Assembly (NCBI RefSeq): GCF_016086655.4
Contig: NC_052138.2
Location: 30,453,403-30,517,402 of the forward strand
Reading direction: 5' to 3'
DNA: 64,000 nt
DNA from: Lepeophtheirus salmonis
Taxonomy: Eukaryota; Arthropoda; Copepoda; Siphonostomatoida; Caligidae
Positions 1 to 10,095 of this stretch are shown here, one piece after another (position 1 is the stretch's first letter; each line of letters begins with the position of its first letter). Made by a program: the position numbers and the translations under genes. The notes below the pieces were generated by a model. That model had not been told where the DNA came from. It did no database searches and saw nothing but the letters and a program-made list of their open reading frames with translations.

Positions 1-804
1 ATCAAATTTACTTGTATCCGGGTTAGTTAGAATCTTTAGACGTAAATATTCGAGAAAATTTGGGATCTAGATCCCAAATCAAAATTAAAAGGATATTTGT
101 TTCGAATTTTATGAGCATTTTAACTGAATATATATTTATACTGATTACTAATGCCATACCAATGAATAACCCAATGCCATTATTAATGGAAGATATTTAT
201 TAGTTATTATTGAAATGATTGTTATAATAACATTGGAATAACCACATGATCCTCTAGAGGTCGCTCCAAGCACTCATAAAGTTTTTAAAGAGATATAAAT
301 AATTCATTTTTTTAAATAAGATTTAGTATTAAACAATACAATATGCTTTTTAAGATCGAAAAATCCCTTTGGTCTTTTTTAAGATCCGTAAAAGTTGAAG
401 TACAAGATGCTTGTTCGGAGTAGGATGCCAAAAATTTACTTGTACTATAGCCGAGGAGTTTAGATCCTGATCTTTTATTGAAAAATAAATCTATAAACTT
501 TTTAAGATATGTAAAAGTTCGAGTATTTGAAGGTGGTTCGGGTCTCATATATATTTAGATAATACAAGTTTACTTATAATGTACCTGAGTACTTCGGATT
601 CGGCTCCAAGATTCGTACTATCTCTATTGATAAGTATGTGAAATATTAAAACATTTTGCATTTATGGATGAAGATACTTATGGATCATTGTTGAGTCCAT
701 TTCCATGTTCCTATGTATCTACTTAAATGAAGCAGGAGAATGAATCATGTTCTAAATGCAGAATCAGGTATAATACAATGAAACTTTATTATTGTAGATA
801 AGAA
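1..804. other. AT-rich non-coding stretch with a short direct repeat
   Basis: I see no supported gene. Two imperfect copies of a segment of about 45 bases lie at 377-420 and 499-543 in the same orientation. Both contain a TTTTAAGAT...GTAAAAGTT core and end in GTTCGG. A 78-residue minus-strand reading frame covers this repeat (312-548), has no recognisable domain, and I do not call it a gene. Confidence 0.4.
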
Positions 805-1240
805 CCTAGGTATAAGTAGAATAGTGATGGCGTTCACTCTGAAAGTACCAAACCGGTCTGGGCCCGTTATGATATTTAGTGGACGGAACTAATTCTGTTC
901 TTTTAAGAAGTTTGGTAGGAGCTGATCTCATAGGAAAATATGGTCTAGATTGGTCCAAAGGAAATGTTGGTTTAGATCGGCGCCACCGATTTAAAAAATT
1001 AATTTTTGATAGCGTCATGGGTCTTTTGAAATTCTGAACATCGGTATAAATGACATTATATGAAGTTTCACAACTCGTCTTATTGAGTGGGAGATAAAAT
1101 CTCCTCATAGAATGTGATCGAAAAAAATAGTTTACGTTTTGAAAATGGTTAAATTTAGGTCTGGGACTGATAACGATGTATTTGTCCAAATTGGTCTAAA
1201 AATTTTCAGCATGAAGCGAGTATGTAAAATACTTTTGGTA
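805..1240. repeat. Family F interspersed repeat, copy 1
   Basis: This segment shares a clear block with 62187-62270. Both carry the motif TTTAGTGGACGGAACTAATT, preceded by a CTGAAA.TAC segment and followed by a T-rich block. The far end (about 1155-1210) contains GGTCTGGGACTGAT and GGTCTAAAAA, resembling a degenerate inverted copy of the left end. A 127-residue minus-strand frame over it (806-1189) is explained by the repeat. The termini resemble the TAGTGTTG...GGTC ends of the copies at 25977 and 62187. The transposon superfamily is unknown. Confidence 0.5.
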
Positions 1241-1243
1241 TAT

Positions 1244-1262
1244 AATATAATATATATATAGA
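1244..1262. repeat. TA-rich microsatellite
   Basis: A short run of TATAATATAATATATATATA type between family F copy 1 and family E copy 1. Confidence 0.7.
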
Positions 1263-1331
1263 TACAGGATGGCCGTAAATAAACTTAAAAATATTAAAAG
1301 AATGGTTTTACACACATACTTAATCATTAAT

Positions 1332-1943
1332 CAGGGGTGTTCGCAAGAATATATTTTGGCATGTGGTAGGTTTTTAGATTTTTTTACAAAAAGAAAAACC
1401 GATTTTCTTCTTTTTTTTTTCAAATATTGCATTTTTCGGAAGAAATTCACAGTTGTTCACAAAAAACTAATTTTTTTCGTAAAAATTTTACAAAATTAAT
1501 ATTTTTAGGAAAATTAATTCGAAAATCGAAAGCTATTCACAAAAACTTAAATTTTGTGGGAAAAAATTTAAGTCGTTTCAAAAAATTAAATTTTTTGGTA
1601 AAAAATTTCAAAAATTCATAGCTGTTTAAAAAAAAATATTTTTTGGAAAAAATTATATTTATAATATAAATCGTTTTGAAAAAAAATATTAAATTTAAAA
1701 AAAAATTCAAATATTAAATTTAAGAAAATAAATTCAAATATTAATTTTTAAAAAAATAAATCAAATATTAAACTTTTGGAGAAAAATTTCAAAAATTCAT
1801 AGCTATTTATAGAAAATTAATTTTTTTTAAATTTTGTTTTTGAAAAATTAAATTTCAAATATTAAATTTTCTAGTAGAAACAAAAATTCTTTAAGTGGAG
1901 GGGGTCTACAGCCTCTCCCGTTTACCCACTACGGACGCCCCTG
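1332..1943. mobile_element. Family E non-autonomous element, copy E1 (complete)
   Basis: The left terminus is CAGGGGTGTTCGCAAG and the right terminus, read on the minus strand, is CAGGGGCGTCCGT, so the ends form an inverted repeat. The interior is a low-complexity series of A/T-rich phrases, repeatedly of the form AATTTTTTGGAAAAAATTTCAAAAATTCATAGCTGTTT. A subterminal GGGG...ACAGCC block precedes the right end. There is no coding capacity: the 76- and 64-residue frames inside are poly-K/F/N translations of A/T tracts. I see no clear target duplication. The length is about 612 bases. Confidence 0.65.
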
Positions 1944-2052
1944 TTTATTGGACTTATTGAATTTAAAATGGGTAAATTGAGAGTTCAATAAATACTACGA
2001 GGGTGGTTTGAAAGTTTCCAACCTCAACGTAAATAAAAACTATTTATCTATA

Positions 2053-2313
2053 TGTTGTGTCTTGACGAGGGAGAGACACAAACTTATTTATAGTTGGAGA
2101 GATCCAGGATGACCGAGAGACATGAGGAGAAGAAATCACGTCGAGGAATAATATAACACTTATTTATAAGATTATGTGTATTCTAACCATACTCTAATTT
2201 ATTTACAAAATACACGACTATTTATACTATGTAAAATACAGTACTTTAATACATAAAAGAAAATACAAGAAGATAAGAAGAACAAGGGGAAAGGAAATAT
2301 GAAATACATTACA
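2053..2313 (-). mobile_element. Solo LTR 1 with 5-bp target-site duplication
   Basis: The unit runs from TGTTGTGTCTTGACGAGG to ATACATTACA, so it has the TG...CA ends of a long terminal repeat. It is flanked on both sides by CTATA (2048-2052 and 2314-2318), a perfect 5-base target duplication. It is the inverted homologue of 2946-3236 over its whole length. Read on the minus strand it contains a TATA-like AGTATAAATAG motif shared with the other copy, which sets the likely transcription direction. No internal retrotransposon sequence is attached, so it is best read as a recombination-derived solo LTR. A 5-bp duplication is compatible with Ty3/gypsy or BEL/Pao. Confidence 0.75.
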
Positions 2314-2515
2314 CTATATAACATCAATTGACAGTTACTCAGCAAAGTTTCAGCCATTTTGGAGGTACAGTTGTTATGTAAAAAATTTTAGAATTTTTTG
2401 ATATTTTTCAACACAGTCTCTTTTTAACTCTACACCCTGTAACTTTTTCCAGCGATGCTCCCATCTCTGTAACCAATTCCGTCTGTAACTTTGCTTGGAG
2501 AAGTGTGTAGAGTTA

Positions 2516-2766
2516 GGTTATACCATAACGTGTACAAGCTTTACGACTGATGTTTGACTTCCACCACGCTTTTATTATTGACGTCATAGTAGATGAGGGG
2601 TTGCATGTTTTGTCAAAATCTTTTTTTCTTGCCCAGTAGTCAGTGCAATACATTAAATTAAAAATTCTAGCAATAGTGACGTCATAGACTATTGTGGGTT
2701 TGTCAAAATTTGCCTATGTTGTCCAGCCGTCGGTACAATACATCAAAATTGAAATTTTTAGCAAGC
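2516..2766 (+). repeat. Family R repeat, copy 1 (about 97-base dimer)
   Basis: Two imperfect tandem units start at 2581 and 2678. Each has GACGTCATAG, then a GT-rich stretch, TTTGTCAAAAT, and ATACAT.AAA.TGAAA.TTTTAGCAA. A leader with ACGACTGATGTTTGACTT precedes them. The same leader and two-unit structure recur at 46617-46857. Both units here contain the palindrome TGACGTCA. No protein coding is seen. The nature of the element is unknown. Confidence 0.65.
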
Positions 2767-2819
2767 CCGATTACATGATGGTCTAACCTTGTGGTATACA
2801 TAGTATTTTACCTCAGCTA

Positions 2820-3660
2820 CATTGCTAGCCTTGACACGTCGTCACGGGTAAAAGCAAGTTGAAGCAATCTTCTCGATAGACGGAACATCTAATGCCTCCA
2901 TGATGGCTGACTTGAGGGAGCAATGCTGATGTGGTGGGTGCTATTTGTAATGTATTCGTATTTCCTTCCCCCTTGTTCTCTTCTCTTATTTTCTTGTATA
3001 TATATATATATATGTATGTTTAAAGTACAGTGTTTTACCTGATTTTAAGTATAAATAGTTGTGTAATTCATGTATGTATTAGAGTAGGTTTTTGGATTAA
3101 TAAGGATACAGATGTTCTTATAAATAACCGTTGTATTATTCCTCCACACCTTTCCTTCTCCTCACTTCTTTCGGTCGTCCTGGATCTCTCTACCTTTAAA
3201 TAGTGCGTGTCTCCTCAACCTCGTCAAGACACAACACTATTGGATTTGCTCTACATGGTGATCTGCCAATAATCGTTCAGAGTGTTGATGTCAGGAAATG
3301 ATGAGGGACAAGAGTCCAAGGCCTAGAAATTTGCAAATTTTGACTTGAGAATGGCCCATCCTTCTCTTAAAAATAATAACCCTTGGCGTTATTGTCCTTC
3401 AACCAGGACAGTGCATTCTACCTAAAGCATCTTCTATCCTTGTTTAAAAAAGTAGTGGGGCATGATCCACCCGTCACTGCAGATAACCCAAAATACCATG
3501 ATGGAGGCAGGATATATGGTGTGGTTATCCTTAATCCACTTTTTAACAGCATAGACACTAACCAAGAATACCCAACAATGGCTGCAATCTCCTTTGTCCT
3601 TTTGTGGCAATGATTTTCCGATTTTGTTCTTGTAACTTCATTTTGAAACTATCAGAACAA
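2820..3660 (-). pseudogene. mariner-like transposase remnant, split by a solo LTR
   Basis: Read on the minus strand, about 3600-3440 gives a mariner middle region (PASIMVFWVICSDGWIMPHY, with FFKQG following). About 3330-3250 gives a decayed PDxNxLxDY segment around the third catalytic Asp. About 2925-2820 gives a mariner C-terminus (LKSAIMEALDVPSIEKIAST, then a CFYP.RRVKAS stretch). Several stops and frame changes break the frame. The two C-terminal pieces are separated by the solo LTR at 2946-3236, whose CTATT duplication accounts exactly for the gap. The N-terminal DNA-binding region is not recognisable. A 76-residue plus-strand frame (3383-3613) is a shadow of this relic. Confidence 0.7.
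2946..3236 (+). mobile_element. Solo LTR 2 with 5-bp target-site duplication
   Basis: It runs from TGTAATGTATTCG to CAAGACACAACA and is flanked by CTATT at 2941-2945 and 3237-3241, a perfect 5-base duplication. It is the reverse complement of the solo LTR at 2053-2313, with extra bases including a TA microsatellite near 2998-3013. AAGTATAAATAGTTG near 3048 is a conserved TATA-box-like motif in this orientation. It interrupts a mariner relic, so it is younger than that relic. Confidence 0.78.
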
Positions 3661-4377
3661 ACCTTGACGAGAAGATAAAAAAATAACAGTGCTCTATTTA
3701 TTTATTTTTGAGCCAATCTGAAAAAAGGGTTTCCAGATGTCGTAAACTAGGATCAAATTCATTTAAGTTTATTTACAGCATCCGTGTGTAAGTATCTAAT
3801 AAATTGTATTTATTCTCCCAATGAGTAATCGATTGAAAAGAATCGCTTCTTTTTGAATGAACTATTTTAATTTTGTGAATTTTCAGTTGCAATAGACATA
3901 AATTATTGTCTAAATCTTCATTCCTTTGAGGGCCCAAAATAAAGATTTATTAATTGGTAATTTATTTGATTGATTTATCGCAGTAGGTAGTCATTACTAA
4001 TAATTGTTTTGATACCACAAAAGTACGACTATAATAATTAAAAAACTAACTTTTATAAGTAAAAATCTATTAGTCTTAAAAGAATTAACAATATACTTTG
4101 CTCACGAGGAAAATAAAGTCTTTAATTATGTACTTTATATATTTAATATCTTTTCTCAATTGTTCTTTTATATACCTGGTTACCATCTTTATTTATGAAA
4201 GATTCATTAAGATAAAAAAAAAATATATTAAATGAATATTTGTATAGTATGGAACCAAGAGTAATACTTTTAAAGAATGGCGTTCGCACATCATCAACAA
4301 TCCCCATGTACTTTTTTGATCAACTTTTGAACAGTTAACAACTTTTATTTCTCGTTTACTTATTACTTTTAGTTTTG
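3661..4377. other. AT-rich stretch, nothing recognised
   Basis: No gene, inverted repeat or recognised repeat was found here beyond A/T homopolymers. Confidence 0.4.
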
Positions 4378-4600
4378 GATTCGAGTATTACTCGAATTTA
4401 AAAAAAAAATTGCAATTCAAACTCACTCAAAATATATTTTACTAAACTCGAACTCGTATAATCAAAACTCAAAATATTCGAGTATAGATTAATCTACGTT
4501 CTCCAGTTGTTCGTATATTTTTATTGAGTATTTCCTTATAAATTTTGTTCTTGTATTTTCGGCGGGAGGTTTCTTCTTTGGTCCCTAGTTTTTTTCCCTG
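4378..4600 (+). repeat. Family C repeat, copy 1
   Basis: It is homologous to 7568-7790 in the same orientation. Shared blocks are GGATTCGAGTATTACTCGAA, AAACTCGAACTCnTATnATCAAAACTC, a TATTTTnATnnAGTATTTCC-like segment, and GGAGnTTTCTTCTTTGG. There is no coding potential. It begins with the short palindrome TTCGAGTATTACTCGAA. Confidence 0.6.
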
Positions 4601-4884
4601 TTAATACTACAAAAAATGTAGAAGTTTGTTGGTTTTAGTGGTGCTGTTGTTAGACGTAGGTTGTATCATGTGATTGATTTTTTTAAAGAATGGGTCTTAC
4701 CATGCAAACTGCCCGTAAATCTGCTGGAATAAACACTTCTCGGAAGCTGCTTGTAAATCTACACCACCTACCACTATAGGTGTAAAGAAGACTCATCGTT
4801 AAGATGTAAATCCTGTTAATTTTTTACTGGTACATTTTTTTTTTTAATTGATAATCTAAAGAATGATTTTTTCCCCCTTAGTAG

Positions 4885-5210
4885 TTGCCATTGTTATTTA
4901 ATTCCTGAGTAGTGAACTTCCTTTCTAAAATAGGTTCAATTATATTTAAAAGTTTAATGAACCTTCGGGTATGCTCATAAAAGACGGAGATTAACCTTGA
5001 GGATTTGTTGCGGAGGTATAATTGTAAGTCTTTGTTGGACCCGGAGTAGAATTGGGGCTTGACCACAAATTAATTATTTGCAATTTCCTTGTTCATTTCC
5101 TTTTCGCCCTCTTCTCATGTCACAGCTGATTGTAGCTAATCTCCTCCAAAACATTCCTCAAATTGTCAGGGTTACCATTTTGATGTTCGGTTTCTTTTTT
5201 TAACATGCTC
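4885..5210 (+). repeat. Family S interspersed repeat, copy 1
   Basis: It contains the family's ordered blocks: TTATTTAATTCCTGAGTAG, then CTTGAGGATTTGTTG, GAGTAGAATTGGGG, CACAGCTGATTGTAGCTAAT and CATTCCTCAAATTGTCAGGG, followed by TTACCATTTTGATGTT. The same blocks recur in order at 11990/13330, 27388, 41930 and 43335, and in reverse at 11155, 50470 and 61105. A 62-residue minus-strand frame here (4878-5066) is a repeat shadow. Confidence 0.65.
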
Positions 5211-5868
5211 ATTAAATACAGGATTTTCCTCAATACTCATCGTTATCGTGCATGTAACGTAGCCTTGGTGGAAATTAGAAGATTTCAAAAATCTACTGAA
5301 TGTTTTATTCGTACACTTTCATTTCAAAGATATGTCATATAAATTGCTTAAGATTTTAAAACTAATTTGAGATTTCCGTCTAGTACAGCCAAGGATTTAC
5401 AAGAACCTTCCAAGACTTAATATGTAGGACTAATTGAGGATACGAATTTGTATACAATTCTACCAAATGGATGACAATCATGCCTAAAAAAATTCAACTT
5501 GCCAGGGGGATTAAAGGAGAACGTGATAAATATTAATTTGGTGTTAAATTTTTATAAACATTTTATTAACACTTTATATTGACCATTATGATTTCAATTT
5601 ATATTACACCAATTTTCAAAGATCAAATATTTAATTATTTGACACACACTGCAATGATTCAGCGTTGGTTAATTAATGATTGATTCATTTAACTATGAGA
5701 ATGTTTTTATACCTTTCATACAAGCTGTTGTTCCCTACCAAAACATTAGAAGCAAATGAAAAAATGGATAATCAGAAAATATATCAACTCCAGGCATATT
5801 CATATTTCTAGTCAAGTTGCCAATGCTGAATCCAACATTTTCTCCTTTTTAATCATTATAGTCTATAC
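5211..5868. other. Stretch with nothing recognised
   Basis: AT-rich single-copy-looking sequence with no supported gene. A 67-residue frame at 5756-5959 runs into the hAT element and is not supported. Confidence 0.35.
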
Positions 5869-6263
5869 CAGGGGTCACCAAACTACGAGCCGTGGGCTAG
5901 ATCCAGTACTCTGCGTCAGTACATCTGACCCGCCGACGGTACTTGAATTTGCTTTATAAAATGTATGCAACACGAAACTTTGTGATAAATTTATATTTGA
6001 AAATGTTTTTTGAGAAACTACAAGGGATTGATTGCTAAGTGCCTTACATTTATTATTGTTGTAGTTTATTTTATGCGTATTATCTTTTAAATAACTCTAG
6101 AGTATCTTTGTTTTGTTCTATGCATTTCAAGAAATAAATATTCAGTGCTCATGAAGCACCAGAAGGAGCTACATTCATTTTCTTCATCTCCATTTGGGTA
6201 TCCTACAATTATGTATATTTCCCGTTCTTTCATTTTCAGATTTCGTTTCCTTCACTCTTCATG

Positions 6264-6441
6264 ATGGCTTTAAAAAAGTGAAAAGTGGAAGGCCAATGGT
6301 GCGTTTTCAAGGAAAGAGTGGGGACTAAAGTATTTCTTAATAGAAACAAAGGACAAGAAAGCTAGTTACTTAATATGTAGTAAATGTGTTGCAGTTTTGA
6401 AAGAGTACAATCTTCGTTGTCACAATGAAGTAAAACATCTA
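6264..6441 (+). pseudogene. hAT transposase N-terminal fragment with BED zinc finger
   Basis: From the ATG at 6264, after an in-frame stop, comes a KVEGQWCVFKERVG-type stretch. After a frame change it continues as YFLIETKDKKASYLICSKC, then VAVLKEYNLRCHNEVKH. The C-x2-C and H-x4-H pattern is that of a BED-type zinc finger, and the surrounding text resembles hAT transposases and their domesticated ZBED or GTF2I-type relatives. The frame change and stop make it non-functional. The catalytic RNase H-like and dimerisation domains are absent. Confidence 0.7.
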
Positions 6442-6556
6442 CCAAAAGTTTTTTGTAACATTACACTCTAAGAATTATGAGTCCATGAAAAGTAGTTTAG
6501 AAACTTAAAGAAACTTCTTCACGGTAAAGTTTGCTGAAAATGAATCTGTCACTGTT

Positions 6557-6589
6557 ACGAGTTACAAATCAGAATGATTTGTAACTCGT
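6557..6589. repeat. Perfect 15-bp hairpin, 3-nt loop
   Basis: ACGAGTTACAAATCA, loop GAA, then the exact reverse complement. It lies inside the hAT element. Confidence 0.9.
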
Positions 6590-6640
6590 CATTCTTTCAT
6601 TTATGAGGCCCACAGTAAAAAAAAAGTTTGGTGACCCCTG

Positions 6641-7030
6641 TTCTATCTGAACTAACTCACTTCATTTATGTATATATATATTCATATAATATAATAATTA
6701 CTATAGATTTGAGTACCTTGTAAAGGGATAAATTTATTACTATTTAAACCTTGTTATTATAAGTTATGGAATTAAATATTATATAAACATACTTTTATTG
6801 GGTATTCACATCTAGGTATTGTGGGACACACCTTACAAAGTAAAACGCATTAGTTGGTTTTATCTTTTAAAATTCGTGTAATATATATGGGAATTATAAA
6901 TGCAGGGTATTGCAGCATGAATTATCATAAAATATGTATTTTATTTTTATGGAACATGTCCCTTCGGATTTCGGTAAAATTGTTTTCAACAAAATGTCCT
7001 GTGCACGCTCAATTAATTATTATTATTATT
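6641..7030. other. AT-rich stretch, no gene
   Basis: It contains TA-rich microsatellite-like sequence near 6667-6695. A 114-residue frame beginning at 6854 runs into an A/T-rich family E element and has no recognisable domain, so it is not called. Confidence 0.4.
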
Positions 7031-7039
7031 AGGGATGGT

Positions 7040-7572
7040 AAGGGTGTTTGCAGGATTATTTTTTGGGAGGGGATTGGTTTTTGGATTATTATTATGTCTT
7101 TTTTTTTGGGAAAAGTTTCAAAAATCCATGGCTATCACATAATATTTAATTTTTTGCAAAAAAATTTCAAAATCTATAGTTGTTCACAAAAATTTTAATT
7201 TTTAGAAAAAAATTAAAAATTAAATTTCAATTATTAACTTTTTTTTAAATAATTCAAATATTCATAGCTATTTACAAATAATTTAATTTTTTCAAAAAAA
7301 TTTCAAAAATTTAGAGTTGATCTCAAAAAAAAAATTGAAAAATTACATTCCAAATATTACATTTTTTGGAAAATTAAATTTCAAATTTTGTTCTCTGCTA
7401 CATAATCTGCCATCCAGATCTTTCTTTTTTTTTAAAGAAAAGAAACCGTCAAAAAAAAGTTTATACCCGTATTTTAGTATAAAATGTTTAGATCCTGACC
7501 AAAAAAACGTTTAGTAAAAAGCAAAAATTCCTTTTTGAGGGGGACTCCATTCCACCCCTGTGTAAACCCCTG
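7040..7572. mobile_element. Family E element, copy E2
   Basis: The left part AAGGGTGTTTGCAGG and the right end (CAGGGGTTTACACAGGGG on the minus strand) match the family terminus. Between them are the same A/T phrases (TTTCAAAAATCCATGGCTAT, TTTTGCAAAAAAATTTCAAAA). The right end abuts family C copy 2 (TGATAGGATTCGAG), so the element may have inserted next to or into it. Confidence 0.55.
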
Positions 7573-7790
7573 ATAGGATTCGAGTATTACTCGAACTCGA
7601 AAAAAGTCGACAATTCGAAACTTGCCCAAATGTTATTTATTAAACTGGAACTCTTATGATCAAAACTCGAAATATTCAAACATACATTAATCTCTAGTTA
7701 ATTTTATATTTTAATAAGTAATTCCGTACCAATTTCGTTGTCATATTTTTTGTAGGAGATTTCTTCTTTGGGTACAAGTTTTCTACTTAA
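7568..7790 (+). repeat. Family C repeat, copy 2
   Basis: Same block order as 4378-4600: ATTCGAGTATTACTCGAA, CTCTTATGATCAAAACTCG, AAGTAATTCCGTACC, GGAGATTTCTTCTTTGGG. Confidence 0.6.
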
Positions 7791-8989
7791 TTAATTACAC
7801 AAAGAAAAAAAAATATTTATTGCCTACGAACTTCGTCCCATGGACAAAATATGTCCCCCAAAATGTTTCATCCGGCCGGGAATTACATACAATATTTGAC
7901 TAATAATTGACAGCCTCATCGAGGCTGTCAAATTGACTTAATTGTTGAACATTATCCTCTGCTTGATGTATTGACGCGGACTCAATATTCAATTAATCGA
8001 ACTCGACGAAACTCATATTTAACACTACTTATTATGAATGTTTTAAAGTTTGTCCCAATGAACTCGAAATAGTAGTGATCAAATATCCACTATAGACTAA
8101 AGAATAGTTGAGCAATTAAGGGAAAATGACGAATGTATATCGTGAGAACAAACATTAATATTTTAGTAACAGAGTGTTTACTTTTTAGAGTTCATTATCC
8201 AAAAATGCACTTTGTAGTCAAGGACTGTTCAGCAGTTTAAAAATATCAAGTTTGACTTAAAATAGTATTTTTTGAAGAATAAATAACTAGATTTTTCATC
8301 TTGATGAATGATTAAATTTCAATTCATTATAGTAGATTAAGATATAATAAGATTTATTATATAATACTGATATGTATTATACATCCAATAAATTCACTCT
8401 CAAGAGCCTCTTCAGAGCCTTGCTCTTGCTCTAAAAAAATGAAAATAAACAATTCGAGATAAACTATGCTGCAACTCACTTCTTTGTACTGAGTATTACA
8501 ATATCTCAATTTCTATATTATATTATGAAATTTTAGTCATGACATTGTAAGAGTAGTGATTTTTATATTTAATAAAAAAAGGCATATTGCAAACCTTCCA
8601 CGTGGATTCCTACCTTGTAATAATTACACATATTTTCTCCATCTTGAGTTCAACTATAAAAATCTGATGGTCTGGATTCGGAACATGGGTCACCCGTTAA
8701 GTAAGTTTGTTATGAATAATTAATAAAGCAACGTTTTTCTACCTGTACGAATATATAAGAATAAGTATTGAGAAGTTTTGTGCGAATGGGGCTTTAAAAA
8801 AAAAAAGGAAAGTAATACTGACAAATTTCTGGGGAGTTATTTTCTATATTATTCAACCAAAGTTTGTATGTTCGTAGACGCTTATTAACTGCGGACAATG
8901 CCAGCTACTACAATTTGTAAATAATACTAGAATAGTTTTATCATACGATACTTTTATTTTTATTTGTTCGAACCAACTTTATTAGAGTT
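7791..8989. other. Gene-free stretch with one hairpin and a weak repeat
   Basis: A perfect 11-bp hairpin with loop ATC lies at 7907-7931 (TTGACAGCCTC and its reverse complement). Around 8764-8860 the sequence resembles 47932-48025, sharing AAAGTAA and TTCTnGGGGAG followed by TTCTATATTATT, a weak repeat pair. Nothing else is recognised. Confidence 0.4.
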
Positions 8990-9582
8990 GAGCGTCCGCA
9001 GGGGTAGAGTTGAGGGGACTGTAACCCCCCTCCCCCCAATTAAGGATCTTTGTTTTCTTTTTACTAGAAAGTTTAATTTAATTTTTGTTATTTTTTTCAA
9101 AAAAATAAGTAATCTTCTAGAAATAGTTTTTTTGAATTTTTCTCCTAAAAATTTAATATTTGAAATTTTATGCTCAAATTTTTTTTTTTAAAGTTTAATT
9201 TTCTGTAAATAACTATGGATTTTCTCTCCAAAAAAATTAACGTTTCAAACATAATTTTTGGAAAAAAAATTCCAAAAATTTAATTTTGTGTATAAAACTG
9301 TTAGTTTTTGCAAAAAAATAATCTTAAAAATTTAAATTGGTGTTCTGTAGGTGTGGATTTCTGACATTTTCTCCTAAAAATTTAATGTTTCTCCCAAAAA
9401 ATTAATTTTTGTAATTTGATTTTTGAACTTTTTGCGAACAGCTGTGGATTTTTGAAATTTTTTCCAAAAAATTTAATATTTGAAATTAAATTTTTTGAAA
9501 AAAAGTCTAAAAACCTACCACTTCCCCCAAAAAAAAAAAAGAATATATATTTATATATATAATCCTATCCTGCGGACACCGC
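8990..9582. mobile_element. Family E element, copy E3
   Basis: The left end GAGCGTCCGCAGGGG, with a following GGGGACTGTAACCCCCC block, and the right end CCTGCGGACACC form the family inverted repeat. The interior has A/T-rich phrases such as AACTATGGATTTTCTCTCC and CTGTGGATTTTTGAAATTTT. The 75-residue frame at 8964-9191 is low-complexity translation. Confidence 0.6.
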
Positions 9583-10095
9583 GCAGATGGGCTATACTAT
9601 ACAGTTATTTTTTTAAGTAATTCTCTTTTTGAATAAAAGATTGAGAGATATAATGGAAATCTTATTATGAGATAAAAGAATGTAGGTAAATGTACTAATT
9701 AAAGTATCATATTTGATAACAAAAACGTTTTAATCGTAGACCCTTGCCTTATAGAAACAAACAATGAAGCCAAGTGTTTATATTTTACAATCTACATACA
9801 TATTATAACAAAAGCAGACTCAGCAGAATATTAATTTAAGTATCGGCTTGAGTACTGCTTATATGTAGATACATAAGCCATTTTTATTTTTTATCCTTAC
9901 TCAATTACTATAACGGCAATAAACTAACTACGTATTTATATTTACATACAAACAAAGTATTTCTTTGAAGAAATAATGGTCCTTCATTCTTTGTGTCTTG
10001 AAAAATGACCCACATAATAGTGTGTATAACTGTACTTACCGATCTTGACAGTCTCTTGATACATCAATAAATCTTACCTGAGTATATATATATAA
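9583..10095. other. Stretch with nothing recognised
   Basis: AT-rich, with no gene or repeat recognised. Confidence 0.35.

Larger units (their letters stand above)
5869..6640 (+). mobile_element. hAT-like element with perfect 16-bp terminal inverted repeats
   Basis: The left end CAGGGGTCACCAAACT (5869-5884) is the exact reverse complement of 6625-6640. The flanks gTCTATac and tTCTATct (8 bases each) agree at five of eight positions, compatible with a decayed 8-bp hAT target duplication. CAGGGGT-type ends are typical of hAT elements. The interior holds a broken BED-finger N-terminus (6264-6441) and a perfect hairpin (6557-6589). At 772 bases it is far shorter than an autonomous hAT, so most of the transposase is deleted. 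Confidence 0.8.

Noticed and set aside
806..1189. 127-codon minus-strand frame
   Set aside because: It coincides with a family F repeat copy that also occurs at 62187 without that frame.
1380..1900. A/T-rich frames suggesting K/F/N-rich proteins
   Set aside because: These are translations of the low-complexity interior of a family E element; the same artefact occurs at 7200, 9060 and 62460.
2053..3236. A single large foldback transposon
   Set aside because: Each arm has its own perfect 5-bp target duplication and the right arm alone interrupts a mariner relic, so two solo LTRs explain it better.
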